Origin: CAZYFH01 sp965197395
GTDB lineage: Bacteria; Acidobacteriota; Vicinamibacteria; Vicinamibacterales; UBA8438
DNA length: 64,000 nt
Assembly (NCBI GenBank): GCA_965197395.1
Contig: OZ240205.1
Coordinates: 1,426,001-1,490,000 of the forward strand
Direction of reading: 5' to 3'
The notes under the pieces were generated by a model, which was given only the letters and a program-made list of their open reading frames with translations, searched no databases and was not told the origin of the DNA. Below, piece by piece: positions 53,000 through 62,236 of the stretch. Position numbers and translations under genes: made by a program. The stretch's first letter is position 1, and the number at the start of each line of letters is the position of its first letter.

Positions 53000-55900
53000 G
53001 TGTCGTTTGCGACGACTTCGCTGACGCTCCAGGCGTTATTGAAATCGGCGGCGAGCCGCGCCGGTCTCGGGCTTGGTGCGCCCGGATCGGGATCGATCAG
53101 CGGGTTGACGCCTGCGGCGCACGCGCTAGCAATCGCGACGGTCGCGACCCAGACTCCCGTGTTGGTGGTCGTGCCGCACGATGCCGACGTCGAGCGGATG
53201 ACCGCCGACGGTCGTTTCTTCGCGGCCGCCCTCGAGGGCCTCGCGCTCGCCGAGGTCGAGCGGCGCATCCTGCCGTTCCCTTCGCCCGAGGTCGATCCCT
53301 ACCGCGGCATCGCGCCACACCTGGACGTGGCCTCCGCACGCGCGCGGGCCCTGGCTGCGATGGCGCGACGGAGCGCCGCGGTCATCGTGTCCTCGGCCGC
53401 CGCCGTCGCCCCACGGGTCAGCGCCCCCGACCGTTTGCGTCGAGCCACCGTCGAACTGCGTGCGTCGCACACGATGTCACCAACCGAGCTTGCGGATCGG
53501 CTGGCGGACGCGGGCTTCGCGCCGGCGGACCCCGTCGATGCCCACGGGCAGTTTTGCAGCCGCGGTGGGGTCGTCGACGTGTTCCCGGCCGGAGATCTCC
53601 ATCCCATTCGGGCGGAGTTCGCGGGCGACACGATCGAGTCGCTCCGCCGATTCGACTCGGCCACGCAGCGCTCGATAGCGACGCTGGACCAGGTGACCAT
53701 CTTCCCGCTGCGGGAGCGGTTCGAGACGTCGACCACGGACGACGTGCTCGACCGGAGCGCCACGCTGCTCGACTATGCGGCATGGGCGTCCGCCACCGTC
53801 ATGGTCTCGGAACCGGCGGACACGACGGCCAGAAGCGCCCACCTCGACGAGCAGCTCCGCCGCAGCCACCACGACGCGGTTGCGCGGGGGGACGTGGCGG
53901 CCCCGCCCGATGAGATGCACGTCGACCTCGATCGGATCACGACGTGGCTTGCGGGTGCCGCGGTGCTCGACACCCTCAGCATTGCCGACGCTGACGCCGG
54001 TGGGGACCGCCCGCTGCGCCACGTCGCCTGCCAGCCCACCATTGAGTTCCGTGGCCGGCTCCGCGACTGGGTCGCCGAAGTGCGGCGCGGCCGCGAGCGC
54101 GGCGATACGCAGCTCTTCGTGGCGGCCACGGATGGGCGAGCCGAACGGATCGTCGAGTTGCTCGCCGAGGACGGGCTGGTCGGCGTGACGCTCGATGGCG
54201 CGGCGGACACGCATACGGCGGCCGTGCTGGTGGTGACCGGAGCGCTCTCGCGAGGATTCCGATTGCCCGACGCGGCGCTCCAGATCTACGCAGAGGCAGA
54301 TCTGTTCGAGGAGGAGCACCGGGTCCGGCGCCAGCGGTCGATCACGCGGTCGTTTCTCTCGGATTTCCGCGACCTGAAGGTCGGCGATCACGTCGTCCAC
54401 GTCGAGCATGGCATTGGCGCGTTCGTAGGATTGCGCCAGCTCGCGGTCAGCCAGGTCCGGACCGAGACCCCGCCCGAGTTCGTGGAGCTGCGGTACGCCG
54501 GCGGCGACAAGCTCTTCGTCCCGGTCGAGCAGCTGGACTTGCTGCAGAAGTACACGGGCGCGTCTCGGGCGGCGCTCGATCGCCTCGGCGGCACAACGTG
54601 GGAAAAGGCAAAAACCCGCGTCCGCCGATCCATGCGCGACATGGCTGCGGAGCTCCTCAAGCTCTACGCGGCCCGGAAGGCGCTGCCTGGGCACGCGTTC
54701 GGCGCCGACACCCACTGGCAGCGGGAGTTCGAGGGCGCCTTCGAGTACGAGCTGACACTCGACCAGGCCGCCTCGATCGCCGACATCAAGACGGACATGG
54801 AGTCACCGACCGCGATGGATCGGCTGCTTTGCGGTGACGTCGGATATGGCAAGACCGAGGTCGCCTTGCGGGCCGCCTTCAAGGCGGTGATGGACGGGAA
54901 GCAGGTCGCGCTGCTCGCGCCGACGACCGTCCTCGCCTTTCAGCACTACAAGACGCTGTGCGAGCGGTTCCGCGCGTTCCCGGTGCGGATCGAGATGGTG
55001 AGCCGTTTCCGGAGCAAGGCCGAACAAACCAAGATCCTCGACGAACTCTTGGCGGGCAAGGTCGACGTGATCGTGGGCACCCATCGGTTGCTGTCGAAGG
55101 ACGTGCGGTTTCGTGACTTCGGCCTGCTCGTCGTCGACGAGGAGCAACGCTTTGGCGTGGCCCACAAGGAGCGGATCAAGCAGCTCCGGCACCGTGTCGA
55201 CGTGCTGACCCTCACCGCGACGCCCATTCCGCGCACCCTCAACATGTCACTGGTCGGGATTCGAGACATGTCGGTCATCGAGACCCCGCCGAAGGACCGC
55301 CTGGCGATTCAGACCAACGTCGTCCGGTTCGATGCCGACGTCATCACGCGCGCAATCCGCACCGAGCTCGACCGCCACGGACAGGTCTACGTCGTCCACA
55401 ACCGGGTCGAATCGATCAACGCCGTGGCTGATCTGATCCGGCGACTCGTCCCGGAGGCACGGGTGGCCGTCGCCCACGGGCAGACGGATGAACGCGAGCT
55501 CGAGCGTGTGATGGTCGACTTTGTCGGGCACAAGCACGACATCCTGGTCGCGACGACGATCATCGAGAACGGGCTCGACATCCCGAACGTCAACACCATT
55601 ATCGTGAACCATGCCGAACACTACGGCTTGGCGCAGTTGTATCAGCTGCGTGGCCGCGTCGGCCGCTCCGACCGGCGGGCCTACGCGTATCTCGTGGTGC
55701 CGGCCGACAACAGCTTGTCGGCGGTCGCTCGGCAGCGGCTCGCCGCGATCCGGGAGTTCAGCGACCTTGGGAGCGGCTTCCGCGTGGCGGCGCTCGATCT
55801 GGAGATCCGCGGAGCCGGTAACCTGCTGGGGGGCGAGCAGAGTGGCCATATCGAGGCGATCGGCTTCGACATGTACGTCAAGTTGCTCGAGCAGACCGTC

Positions 55901-56524
55901 CGTCAGCTCAAAGGGGAAGACACCGACGAGGACGCGCCGCGCGCGCGGGTCAATCTCGGCGTGGATCTACGGATCGACGAGACATACATCGTCGAGACGA
56001 ATCAGCGGCTGGCCGTCTACCGCAAGGTGGCCGCTGCCACCGATGAGACCCAGCTCGCGGCGACCCTCGATGAATCGGTGGATCGCTATGGACCGCTCCA
56101 CCCCACGCTCCGGCACCTCGTCGAGTACGGTCGGATCCGGATACTGGCCGACCGAGCCGGAGTCGAGACCCTCGACCGTGACGGCTCGCAGCTCATCATC
56201 CGGTTCCGGACCGACGCGCCGCTCGATCCGGGCCGGTTGATCGCGTTGGTGCGGACCCGGTCCGACGTCACGCTCACCCCGCCCGGCGTGCTCCGGATCC
56301 ATCTCGGAGCGCAGGGCGACATCACGGGGCGCGGGCGCGCCGGCACGCGCACGGGCGCCTCGTGGTGGACCAGCCGGGCTACGGCGGGTCGTGTCACGGA
56401 GGGGTTCACCAAGCAGGAGGTGCTCGCGGCCGCGAGCCCACAGCTGGATGCCGGTTTGGCCTTCCTTTCGGAGGTGGGGGGCTGGTTGAGTGAGTTGGGC
56501 GCGTCCCCCCGTAAGCGCTCTTGA
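53000..56524 (+). CDS. mfd: transcription-repair coupling factor Mfd
   Basis: A 1174-residue SF2 translocase that removes stalled RNA polymerase and recruits UvrA. The UvrB-homology module is N-terminal (FPSPEVDPYRGIAPHLDVA, RGGVVDVFP). The CarD-like polymerase-interacting domain starts at about 459 (KVGDHVVHVEHGIGAFVGL). Helicase motifs: Walker A GDVGYGKTEVA (about 611), DEEQ box VVDEEQRFG (about 712), TATPIPRTLNMS, IENGLDIPNVNTIIV and QLRGRVGRSDRRAYAY. The TRCF domain is at the C-terminus. GTG start. Confidence 0.96.
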   Translation: MSFATTSLTLQALLKSAASRAGLGLGAPGSGSISGLTPAAHALAIATVATQTPVLVVVPHDADVERMTADGRFFAAALEGLALAEVERRILPFPSPEVDPYRGIAPHLDVASARARALAAMARRSAAVIVSSAAAVAPRVSAPDRLRRATVELRASHTMSPTELADRLADAGFAPADPVDAHGQFCSRGGVVDVFPAGDLHPIRAEFAGDTIESLRRFDSATQRSIATLDQVTIFPLRERFETSTTDDVLDRSATLLDYAAWASATVMVSEPADTTARSAHLDEQLRRSHHDAVARGDVAAPPDEMHVDLDRITTWLAGAAVLDTLSIADADAGGDRPLRHVACQPTIEFRGRLRDWVAEVRRGRERGDTQLFVAATDGRAERIVELLAEDGLVGVTLDGAADTHTAAVLVVTGALSRGFRLPDAALQIYAEADLFEEEHRVRRQRSITRSFLSDFRDLKVGDHVVHVEHGIGAFVGLRQLAVSQVRTETPPEFVELRYAGGDKLFVPVEQLDLLQKYTGASRAALDRLGGTTWEKAKTRVRRSMRDMAAELLKLYAARKALPGHAFGADTHWQREFEGAFEYELTLDQAASIADIKTDMESPTAMDRLLCGDVGYGKTEVALRAAFKAVMDGKQVALLAPTTVLAFQHYKTLCERFRAFPVRIEMVSRFRSKAEQTKILDELLAGKVDVIVGTHRLLSKDVRFRDFGLLVVDEEQRFGVAHKERIKQLRHRVDVLTLTATPIPRTLNMSLVGIRDMSVIETPPKDRLAIQTNVVRFDADVITRAIRTELDRHGQVYVVHNRVESINAVADLIRRLVPEARVAVAHGQTDERELERVMVDFVGHKHDILVATTIIENGLDIPNVNTIIVNHAEHYGLAQLYQLRGRVGRSDRRAYAYLVVPADNSLSAVARQRLAAIREFSDLGSGFRVAALDLEIRGAGNLLGGEQSGHIEAIGFDMYVKLLEQTVRQLKGEDTDEDAPRARVNLGVDLRIDETYIVETNQRLAVYRKVAAATDETQLAATLDESVDRYGPLHPTLRHLVEYGRIRILADRAGVETLDRDGSQLIIRFRTDAPLDPGRLIALVRTRSDVTLTPPGVLRIHLGAQGDITGRGRAGTRTGASWWTSRATAGRVTEGFTKQEVLAAASPQLDAGLAFLSEVGGWLSELGASPRKRS

Positions 56525-56599
56525 TTAGCCCCATATCAACACAAGTGAGCTCTGGGGTTAGAATCGTAGGAGACAGTGAAAAGACAGGAGCCAGCGAAC

Positions 56600-57757
56600 A
56601 TGCAGACTGTGCAGGCATCCACCCGTGAATGGGGCTTCGCGCGCTGTGCGCGCCTGACGACTCGGCGCGCCGCAATCGCCATCGGCGGTCTGAGCGTTCT
56701 CCTCGCGGCCGGCGCCGCCGGTGCGCAGGCGCCCGAGTTCAGCGGCACCACGCCAGACACGGCGACCGGTCAGGTCATCGAGCGAATTCTCGTCAAGGTC
56801 AATGGCGACATCATCACGCAGACCGAGCTCGAGAACCGACAGATCACCGCGTTGCGCGACCAGGGCTACCTGCCGAACAGCGAGGCCGAGCTGCGCGAGG
56901 CGCTGATCGAAGTGACACCGCAGGTCATCTCCCGCGCCGTCTCCGAGCTACTGATCGTGCAGCAGGGACGCATGCTTGGCTATACGCTCAGCGACGAACA
57001 GTTCGGTGAGCTGGTCCAGAACATCAAGACCGAGAACAACCTGGAGGACGACGAGGAGTTCGAGGCGGCGCTCGCGGAAGGCGAAGGCATGACCCTCGAT
57101 GACCTGCGGCAATTGCTCGAACGACAGATGCTCATCCAGCAGGTTCAGCAGATCGAGGTCTTCCGGAAGGTGATTCTCACTGAGACGGAGGCACGCGAGT
57201 ATTACAACGAGCATCTCGACGAGTTCACCAACGTCGCCACGATCACGCTGCGAGAGATCATGATCGCCGTTGCCGACGCGGGAGGGGGCATCAACGCCGC
57301 CGCCGATGACCGGGCGCGCGCAGCAGCCGACGCGGCGCGGCAGCGCGTGCTCGACGGGGAGGAGTTCAGCATGGTGGCGGTCGCGCTCTCCGACGCGCCG
57401 TCGAAGGCAAATGGGGGCCTGATCGGCCCGCTGGAGTACGGGCTCGTCAACGAGGCGATCCAGAATGTGGTGGACGGGCTCGAGGTCGGCGACATCAGCG
57501 CGCCCATTCGCACGCCCGCTGGCTATCAGGTGCTGCAGCTGGAGGCTCGCACCAATCCAACGCCTATTCCCTTCGACGACGTCAAGCGGAGCATCGGCGA
57601 CACCGTGTTCAGCGATCGCCGTGTGCAGGAATACACACGCTTCCTCACCGAATTGCGTGACCAAGCGGACATCGAGTGGAAGGATGAACAGCTGCAGCGT
57701 GCGTACGAGGAGTTCGAGCTGGAGCAGCTGATCTCCGCCCCCGGAGCGGGTAACTGA
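56600..57757 (+). CDS. SurA-like periplasmic peptidyl-prolyl isomerase
   Basis: A 385-residue secreted protein. I choose the ATG at 56600, preceded by AGGAG; a GTG at 56576 would add eight residues. The signal peptide (TTRRAAIAIGGLSVLLAAGAAGAQA) ends near residue 45. A SurA-N chaperone domain follows (VIERILVKVNGDIITQTELENR) with acidic helices, and one PpiC parvulin domain lies about 210-310 (VALSDAPSKANGGLIGPLEYG, VGDISAPIRTPAGYQVLQLEAR). It probably assists outer-membrane protein folding. A -10-like TAGAAT is at 56559-56564. The NusG-like gene overlaps its stop. Confidence 0.85.
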   Translation: MQTVQASTREWGFARCARLTTRRAAIAIGGLSVLLAAGAAGAQAPEFSGTTPDTATGQVIERILVKVNGDIITQTELENRQITALRDQGYLPNSEAELREALIEVTPQVISRAVSELLIVQQGRMLGYTLSDEQFGELVQNIKTENNLEDDEEFEAALAEGEGMTLDDLRQLLERQMLIQQVQQIEVFRKVILTETEAREYYNEHLDEFTNVATITLREIMIAVADAGGGINAAADDRARAAADAARQRVLDGEEFSMVAVALSDAPSKANGGLIGPLEYGLVNEAIQNVVDGLEVGDISAPIRTPAGYQVLQLEARTNPTPIPFDDVKRSIGDTVFSDRRVQEYTRFLTELRDQADIEWKDEQLQRAYEEFELEQLISAPGAGN

Positions 57758-58282
57758 GCACGCCACAGGACCGAGAACCGACCGATCACGCATCGAACGC
57801 CTGGTATGCGGTCTGGACGCGGTCGCGTCACGAACAGGTCGTCCGGCAACAACTCGATCGGCATCGGATCGAGGCGTTCCTCCCCACGATCACGCGCTGG
57901 AGCCGGTGGAAGGACCGGAAGAAGAAGGTCGACTGGCCGCTGTTTCCGGGCTACTGCTTCGCGCGGTTCGACGCGCGGGAGCGGCTCAGAGTCCTCAAAT
58001 GCACCGGTGTGGTCAGCATCGTGTCGTTCGACGGCGAGATCGCACCAATCCCCCCCCCTCGAGATCGACGCCATCCGCCAGCTGATCGAAAGCGACCTGC
58101 AATACGATCCCTGTCCGTTGATTCGCGAGGGAATGATGGTCGAGGTAGTGCACGGACCGCTGCGCGGGGTCGTCGGTCGCCTGATGCGCAAGGGCGCGCA
58201 CGCGCGTCTCGTGCTGTCGGTGGATCTGATCGGCCAGGCGGTGAGCGTCGAGGTGGATGCCGCCGATGTGAAAGCGTACTGA
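57754..58282 (+). pseudogene. NusG/RfaH-family antiterminator, frameshifted at a C9 tract
   Basis: The N-terminal NGN domain reads SNAWYAVWTRSRHEQVVRQQL and WPLFPGYCFARFD, typical of NusG-like specialised antiterminators (UpxY/RfaH group). The frame fails at nine Cs (58050-58058); with eight Cs it would continue as PIPPLEIDAIRQLIESD and the KOW domain MVEVVHGPLRGVVGRLMRKGAHARLVLSVDL to 58282. No ATG, GTG or TTG exists in frame after the upstream stop; CTG at 57754, overlapping the SurA-like stop as CTGA and preceded by GGAGCGGG, is the likely start. It could be phase-variable, a pseudogene or a sequencing error. Confidence 0.75.
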
Positions 58283-58296
58283 TGCTCCATTTCCCG

Positions 58297-58362
58297 GTCT
58301 TATGTCTTACGTCTTAGGGTACGAGCGATCTTGCGTAAGACGTAAGACCTAAGACCTAAGAC
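58297..58362. repeat. inverted pair of heptamer arrays before dusB
   Basis: Left array 58297-58317: GTCTTAT, GTCTTAC, GTCTTAG. Right array 58335-58362: GTAAGAC twice and CTAAGAC twice. The complement of the right array (GTCTTAG, GTCTTAG, GTCTTAC, GTCTTAC) pairs almost perfectly with the left over a 17-base loop. Same unit as the array within the atp operon. Confidence 0.8.
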
Positions 58363-58377
58363 GAGAGCACATCTCAC

Positions 58378-59454
58378 ATGCAGATCGGCCCCATCACCTT
58401 CGATCCGCCATTCGCGATGGCGCCCATGGCCGGCATGACCGACACCGCGTTTCGGCGCCTCGTCAAGCGCCGCGGGGGCTGCGGCCTGGTCGTCACCGAG
58501 ATGGTGAGCTCCGAGGGGCTCGTGCGCGGTATCGACCGCACGCTGGACTATGCGGAGTACACCGAGGAGGAACGGCCGGTCTCGATCCAGATCTTTGGCG
58601 GCGACGCGGGGAAAATGGCCGCGGCCGCGCAGGTGGTCGAGGCGATGGGCGCCGACATCGTCGACGTGAACATGGGTTGCCCGGTCCCGAAGATCGCCAA
58701 GCACAATGCTGGGTGCAGCCTGATGCGCGAACCGGCGCACGCGGCGAGCGTCGTGCGGTCTATGACCGACGCCGTTCGCATTCCCGTCACCGTCAAGATG
58801 CGGGCCGGATGGGACGACGCACACGTCAACGCGCCCTTGATGGCCCAGTTGATGGAAGACGCGGGCGCGGCGGCCGTCGCCGTCCACGGTCGTACAGCCA
58901 AGCAGTCCTATAGCGGACAGTCCGACTGGGGCCTGATCGCCGAGGTTGCGGCGGGGGTGGGGATCCCCGTGTTCGGCAGCGGCGACTGCGTGACCCCCGC
59001 GCAGGTGGTCGAACGGACGAGCGACACCGGCATCGCCGGCGTCCTGGTCGGGCGCGGCGCGCTCCGCAATCCGTGGATTTTTCAGCAGGCGCAGGCGCTG
59101 GCGGCCGGCGAGCCAGAGCCGATGGTCCCGCTCGACGAGCGCGGGCGCTTTCTCCTCGAATACATCGACCTGCTCCTGCGCGAAGGCGTCGATGAACGCC
59201 ACGGGTTCCGCCACCGAGTGCCACACTCGGCTCGCTCGGGACCGTCGCGGCCTGCCAGCAGTCGTCCCCGCTGGGTGGTCAACAAGCTCCGGGCGCTCGG
59301 CTCGTGGTACACCAAGGGGCTCACCGGTGGTTCGCAGCTGCGGACCGCCATCAACCATGCGGCATCCGTCGACGAGCTGCGCGACATCATCGACGCCTTC
59401 TTCTTCCAGCCGGCATCGGCTGAGGTTGCCGCGGTGATTCACCACGGGCGCTAG
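58378..59454 (+). CDS. dusB: tRNA-dihydrouridine synthase (DusB type)
   Basis: A 358-residue FMN enzyme that reduces uridines in tRNA D-loops. MAPMAGMTDTAFR, EMVSSEGL, NMGCPVPKIAKHNAGCSLM (catalytic Cys in the second half), VKMRAGWDD, AVHGRTAKQSYSG and GRGALRNPWIF match DusB. The C-terminal helical tRNA-binding domain has WVVNKLRALGSWYTKGLTGG. Its stop TAG now uses the first base of an IS630 element inserted at the TA of the original stop (see element entry). Confidence 0.93.
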   Translation: MQIGPITFDPPFAMAPMAGMTDTAFRRLVKRRGGCGLVVTEMVSSEGLVRGIDRTLDYAEYTEEERPVSIQIFGGDAGKMAAAAQVVEAMGADIVDVNMGCPVPKIAKHNAGCSLMREPAHAASVVRSMTDAVRIPVTVKMRAGWDDAHVNAPLMAQLMEDAGAAAVAVHGRTAKQSYSGQSDWGLIAEVAAGVGIPVFGSGDCVTPAQVVERTSDTGIAGVLVGRGALRNPWIFQQAQALAAGEPEPMVPLDERGRFLLEYIDLLLREGVDERHGFRHRVPHSARSGPSRPASSRPRWVVNKLRALGSWYTKGLTGGSQLRTAINHAASVDELRDIIDAFFFQPASAEVAAVIHHGR

Positions 59455-60648
59455 TCCCCTTGATCTTTGATTTCTTCAAAAAGTCGTTGGTCATCTGGGG
59501 CCACCGTGGACTTGAACGGTGCGCTGTCCGAACCGCTTCACCTTCGCGAGAATTTCGTCGGCTGTCTTTGTCCACTTGAAGGGTTTGCCCTCGTCGTTGT
59601 GGGCGTCCACGTAGGCGTAGATGGCGTGGCGCAGCGCGTGCGGGCTGGAATGTGATCCGCGCTTGAGGGCGTGTTCGGTGAGAAGGCCAAAGAACCGCTC
59701 GACGAGGTTGAGCCAGGCGGAGTAGGTCGGCGTAAAGTGGAACTGGAAGCGCGGGTGGCGGGCCACCCATCGTTTGACCAACGGGGACTTATGCGCCGAG
59801 AGATTGTCGAGGATCACGTGGACGGTGAGGGCGGAGTGCACCCGCTCGTCGATCTCGCGCAGGAAGCTCACGAAATCCCTCGACCGATGCGGCTTCTTGG
59901 TTTGCGCCACGACCTGGCCGGTCGCGACGTTGAGCGCCGCGAAGAGGTCCACCGTGCCATGGCGGATGTAGTTGTGCGTCTGGCGTTCGGGGCGACCCAG
60001 GTCCATCGGCAGAATCGGCTGCGCCCGCTCGAGGGCTTGAATCTGAGGCTTTTCGTCGAATGACAAGACGACGGCGTGGTCGGGTGGGTTCAGGTAGAGG
60101 CCGACAATGTCCCGCACCTTCTCGATGAACAGCGGGTCGTCGGAGATCTTGAAGGATTCCACGACATGCGGCTGCAACCCGAAAGTGCGCCAGATGCGGC
60201 CCACGGTAGAGGCGCTGACGCCAGCGTGCTCCGCCATCTTGCGGGTGCTCCAGTGGGTCCGCCCCTTCGGCTTACTTTCCAACGTCGTGACGAGGATCGA
60301 CTCGACATCCGCATCGGACAGGGTCCGTGGGGCTCCGGGCTTGGGCTCGTCGTACAGCGCGTCCACGCGACCTACCCTAAACCGCTGTCGCCACTTGCCG
60401 ACCGTCACGTTCGAGCAGCGCAGTTTCGCCGCGACCGCCACGTTCGATTCGCCACGCGTGCTCCTCAGGACGATCCTTGCCCGCAAGGCCACGTGCCGAT
60501 TCGTTCGGGCGCGCCTGGCGAGCCGCTCAAGTTCTACGCGCTCTGCGGCGGTGACTTCCAATCTCGCTTTGGGCCGACCTGTTCTTGCCATGCCGCCCAA
60601 TACATCACAGCCGACACACTATTTGAAGCTTTTTCAGACACAGGGGAC
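59454..60648 (-). mobile_element. IS630-family insertion sequence, complete
   Basis: A 1195-bp element flanked by TA at 59452-59453 and 60649-60650, the hallmark of Tc1/mariner-IS630 transposition. The ends are imperfect inverted repeats: GTCCCCTTGATCT at left and GTCCCCTGTGTCT on the opposite strand at right, with TTCAAA further in on both sides. One transposase gene, minus strand, fills it. It looks intact, so it may be recent. It separates dusB and the CDF transporter gene. Confidence 0.9.
59491..60591 (-). CDS. IS630-family transposase
   Basis: A 366-residue single-frame transposase. The N-terminal double helix-turn-helix (about 30-130) includes RSTRGESNVAVAAKLRCSNVTVGKWRQRF and HAGVSASTVGRIWRTFGL. 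The DDE domain shows VVLSFDEKPQIQ, VHVILDNLSAHKS and PTYSAWLNLVERFF, with both Asp and the final Glu in place. ATG at 60591 (MARTGRPKARLE) is preferred over TTG at 60600. No frameshift, so it is probably functional. Confidence 0.93.
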   Translation of the reverse strand: MARTGRPKARLEVTAAERVELERLARRARTNRHVALRARIVLRSTRGESNVAVAAKLRCSNVTVGKWRQRFRVGRVDALYDEPKPGAPRTLSDADVESILVTTLESKPKGRTHWSTRKMAEHAGVSASTVGRIWRTFGLQPHVVESFKISDDPLFIEKVRDIVGLYLNPPDHAVVLSFDEKPQIQALERAQPILPMDLGRPERQTHNYIRHGTVDLFAALNVATGQVVAQTKKPHRSRDFVSFLREIDERVHSALTVHVILDNLSAHKSPLVKRWVARHPRFQFHFTPTYSAWLNLVERFFGLLTEHALKRGSHSSPHALRHAIYAYVDAHNDEGKPFKWTKTADEILAKVKRFGQRTVQVHGGPR

Positions 60649-61544
60649 TAGGTCCCGGTCGGCCGCTCGCTCATCCGGCACGACTCGTCGCCCCACTCGA
60701 TCTCGACCGTGGTGTGCGCGAAGTCGTGGTCCTCACACAACCCGCGCACCTGTTCTCGCAGCGAGAGCACCTCGTCCTTGCTCGTCTCGGCGTCGACGAC
60801 CAGATGCGTCGTGAGCACGTGATGCGCGCCGTCCATCGACCAGATCTGCGTGTGGTGCGTGGACTGCACGTGGTCCAGCGCGGCAAGCCTGCGCTCGATC
60901 GCCTCGAGGTCGACGTCGTCAGGGACCCCCTGGAGGAACAGGACCGTCGTGTCCCGCAGGTTGCGTACGACGTTGTAGAGGATGAAGACGGTGATCACGA
61001 TCGACAGCGCCGGGTCGAGGACCGGGAGGTCGACGAACAGCAACGTGATGGCGACGACGAGGACCGCGCCCCACCCGAGCACATCCTCCAGGAGGTGCCA
61101 CGAGACGACGCGGGCGTTGAGCGACTTGCGGTTGCGCAGACGCAACGCGGCGACCCCGTTGACCGCGACGCCGAGCACGGCAAACCCAACCATCCCGAGG
61201 GCGTCGGTCGGCTCGGGCTCGAGTAGCCGTGGGATCGCCTCGGAGAGGACGAAGGCCGAGCCGACGACGAGCGCGGCGGTGGTCGTCACCGCACCGAGCA
61301 GCGAGAAGCGACGGTAGCCATACGAGAAACGGTGGTCGCGTTCCCGTCGGGAATACCGATCGAGATACCACGCCAGACCGAGCGACAGGCTGTCCCCGAA
61401 GTCGTGCACGGCGTCGGACAGAATCGCGACGCTGTTCGTCCAGACGCCGCCGACCGCGGCGACGAGCGTGAAGCCGAGGTTGAGCAGAAAGGCCAGGCGA
61501 AGATCGCCGGTGGCCTCATGCGAATGGTCGTGGGAGTGGCCCAT
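60648..61544 (-). CDS. cation diffusion facilitator (Zn/Co/Cd efflux)
   Basis: A 298-residue CDF transporter with six membrane helices. A His-rich start (MGHSHDHSHE) is followed by TM2 with ILSDAVHDFGDSLSLGLAW and TM5 with SWHLLEDVLGWGAVLVVA, which carry the HxxxD and D/H residues of the metal site. The C-terminal cytoplasmic domain (DLEAIERRLAALDHVQSTHHTQIWSMDGAHHVLTTHLVV) is the usual dimeric metal-sensing fold. Zinc is the likely substrate (ZitB/CzcD type). Its TAG stop overlaps the IS630 right end and the duplicated TA. Confidence 0.93.
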   Translation of the reverse strand: MGHSHDHSHEATGDLRLAFLLNLGFTLVAAVGGVWTNSVAILSDAVHDFGDSLSLGLAWYLDRYSRRERDHRFSYGYRRFSLLGAVTTTAALVVGSAFVLSEAIPRLLEPEPTDALGMVGFAVLGVAVNGVAALRLRNRKSLNARVVSWHLLEDVLGWGAVLVVAITLLFVDLPVLDPALSIVITVFILYNVVRNLRDTTVLFLQGVPDDVDLEAIERRLAALDHVQSTHHTQIWSMDGAHHVLTTHLVVDAETSKDEVLSLREQVRGLCEDHDFAHTTVEIEWGDESCRMSERPTGT

Positions 61545-61578
61545 GCGGGTTCCAGGGCCATTGTAGTAAACCCGCTGC

Positions 61579-61584
61579 TAAGAT
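61579..61584 (+). promoter_or_regulatory. putative -10 of a leaderless Nudix gene
   Basis: TAAGAT lies 7 bases before the GTG start at 61592, as for mrpE. No ribosome-binding site is visible. No good -35 was found, so this is tentative. Confidence 0.3.
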
Positions 61585-61591
61585 CTGTGAC

Positions 61592-62122
61592 GTGCCACCG
61601 CGGCGAATCGACGATATCGACTGGGCCTCGTGGACGGCGGTCGATCCCGCGACGCTCGTTTTCGTCGTTCGCGCCGGGCAGATTCTGCTGATACGCAAGA
61701 AGCGCGGGCTGGGCGCGGGCAAGATCAACGGGCCGGGTGGTCGCGTCGAGTCGGGCGAGTCATTCGACGCCTGCGCGGTGCGCGAGCTGCGCGAGGAGCT
61801 CGGCATTACGCCGGTCGATCTCGTCAAGCTGGGCGAGCACCGCTTTCAGTTCGTCGACGGCTATTCGACGTTCGTCCATGTCTATCGCGCATCGGACCTT
61901 GAGGGAACACCGGTCGAGACCGAGGAGGCCGTACCGCTGTGGGTCGGCCTCGACGCGATCCCGTTCGATGAGATGTGGGAGGACGATCGCTACTGGCTCC
62001 CGCTTGTCATCGCCGGCACACGCTTCTCCGGGAGCTGGATTTTCGATGGCGATCAGATGCTCGACTATCGCCTGGATGTGCTCGGCTACGCACCGGACTC
62101 CGGGGTCCAAAAGGGCCCGTGA
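61592..62122 (+). CDS. Nudix hydrolase, MutT/MTH1-like
   Basis: A 176-residue enzyme predicted to hydrolyse oxidised nucleoside triphosphates. IRKKRGLGAGKINGPGGRVESGESFDACAVRELREELGI holds the Nudix box (G-x5-E-x7-REL-x-EE-x-G). The KRGxGxGK(I/W)NGxGGKV block is typical of the MTH1/NUDT1 branch, which acts on 8-oxo-dGTP and 2-hydroxy-dATP. WVGLDAIPFDEMWEDDRYWLPL is also MTH1-like. GTG start with -10-like sequence just upstream. It is divergent from the CDF gene. Confidence 0.9.
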   Translation: MPPRRIDDIDWASWTAVDPATLVFVVRAGQILLIRKKRGLGAGKINGPGGRVESGESFDACAVRELREELGITPVDLVKLGEHRFQFVDGYSTFVHVYRASDLEGTPVETEEAVPLWVGLDAIPFDEMWEDDRYWLPLVIAGTRFSGSWIFDGDQMLDYRLDVLGYAPDSGVQKGP

Positions 62123-62236
62123 GGATCCAGAGCAGGTCTTGGCGGGCGCCTCGCGGTCGGCGTATGATGCGAGCCTAGTAGCGTGTCTCCGAACGCACGT
62201 AGGACTTTGCGCGAGCCGAATAACCGGGAGGTCGCC

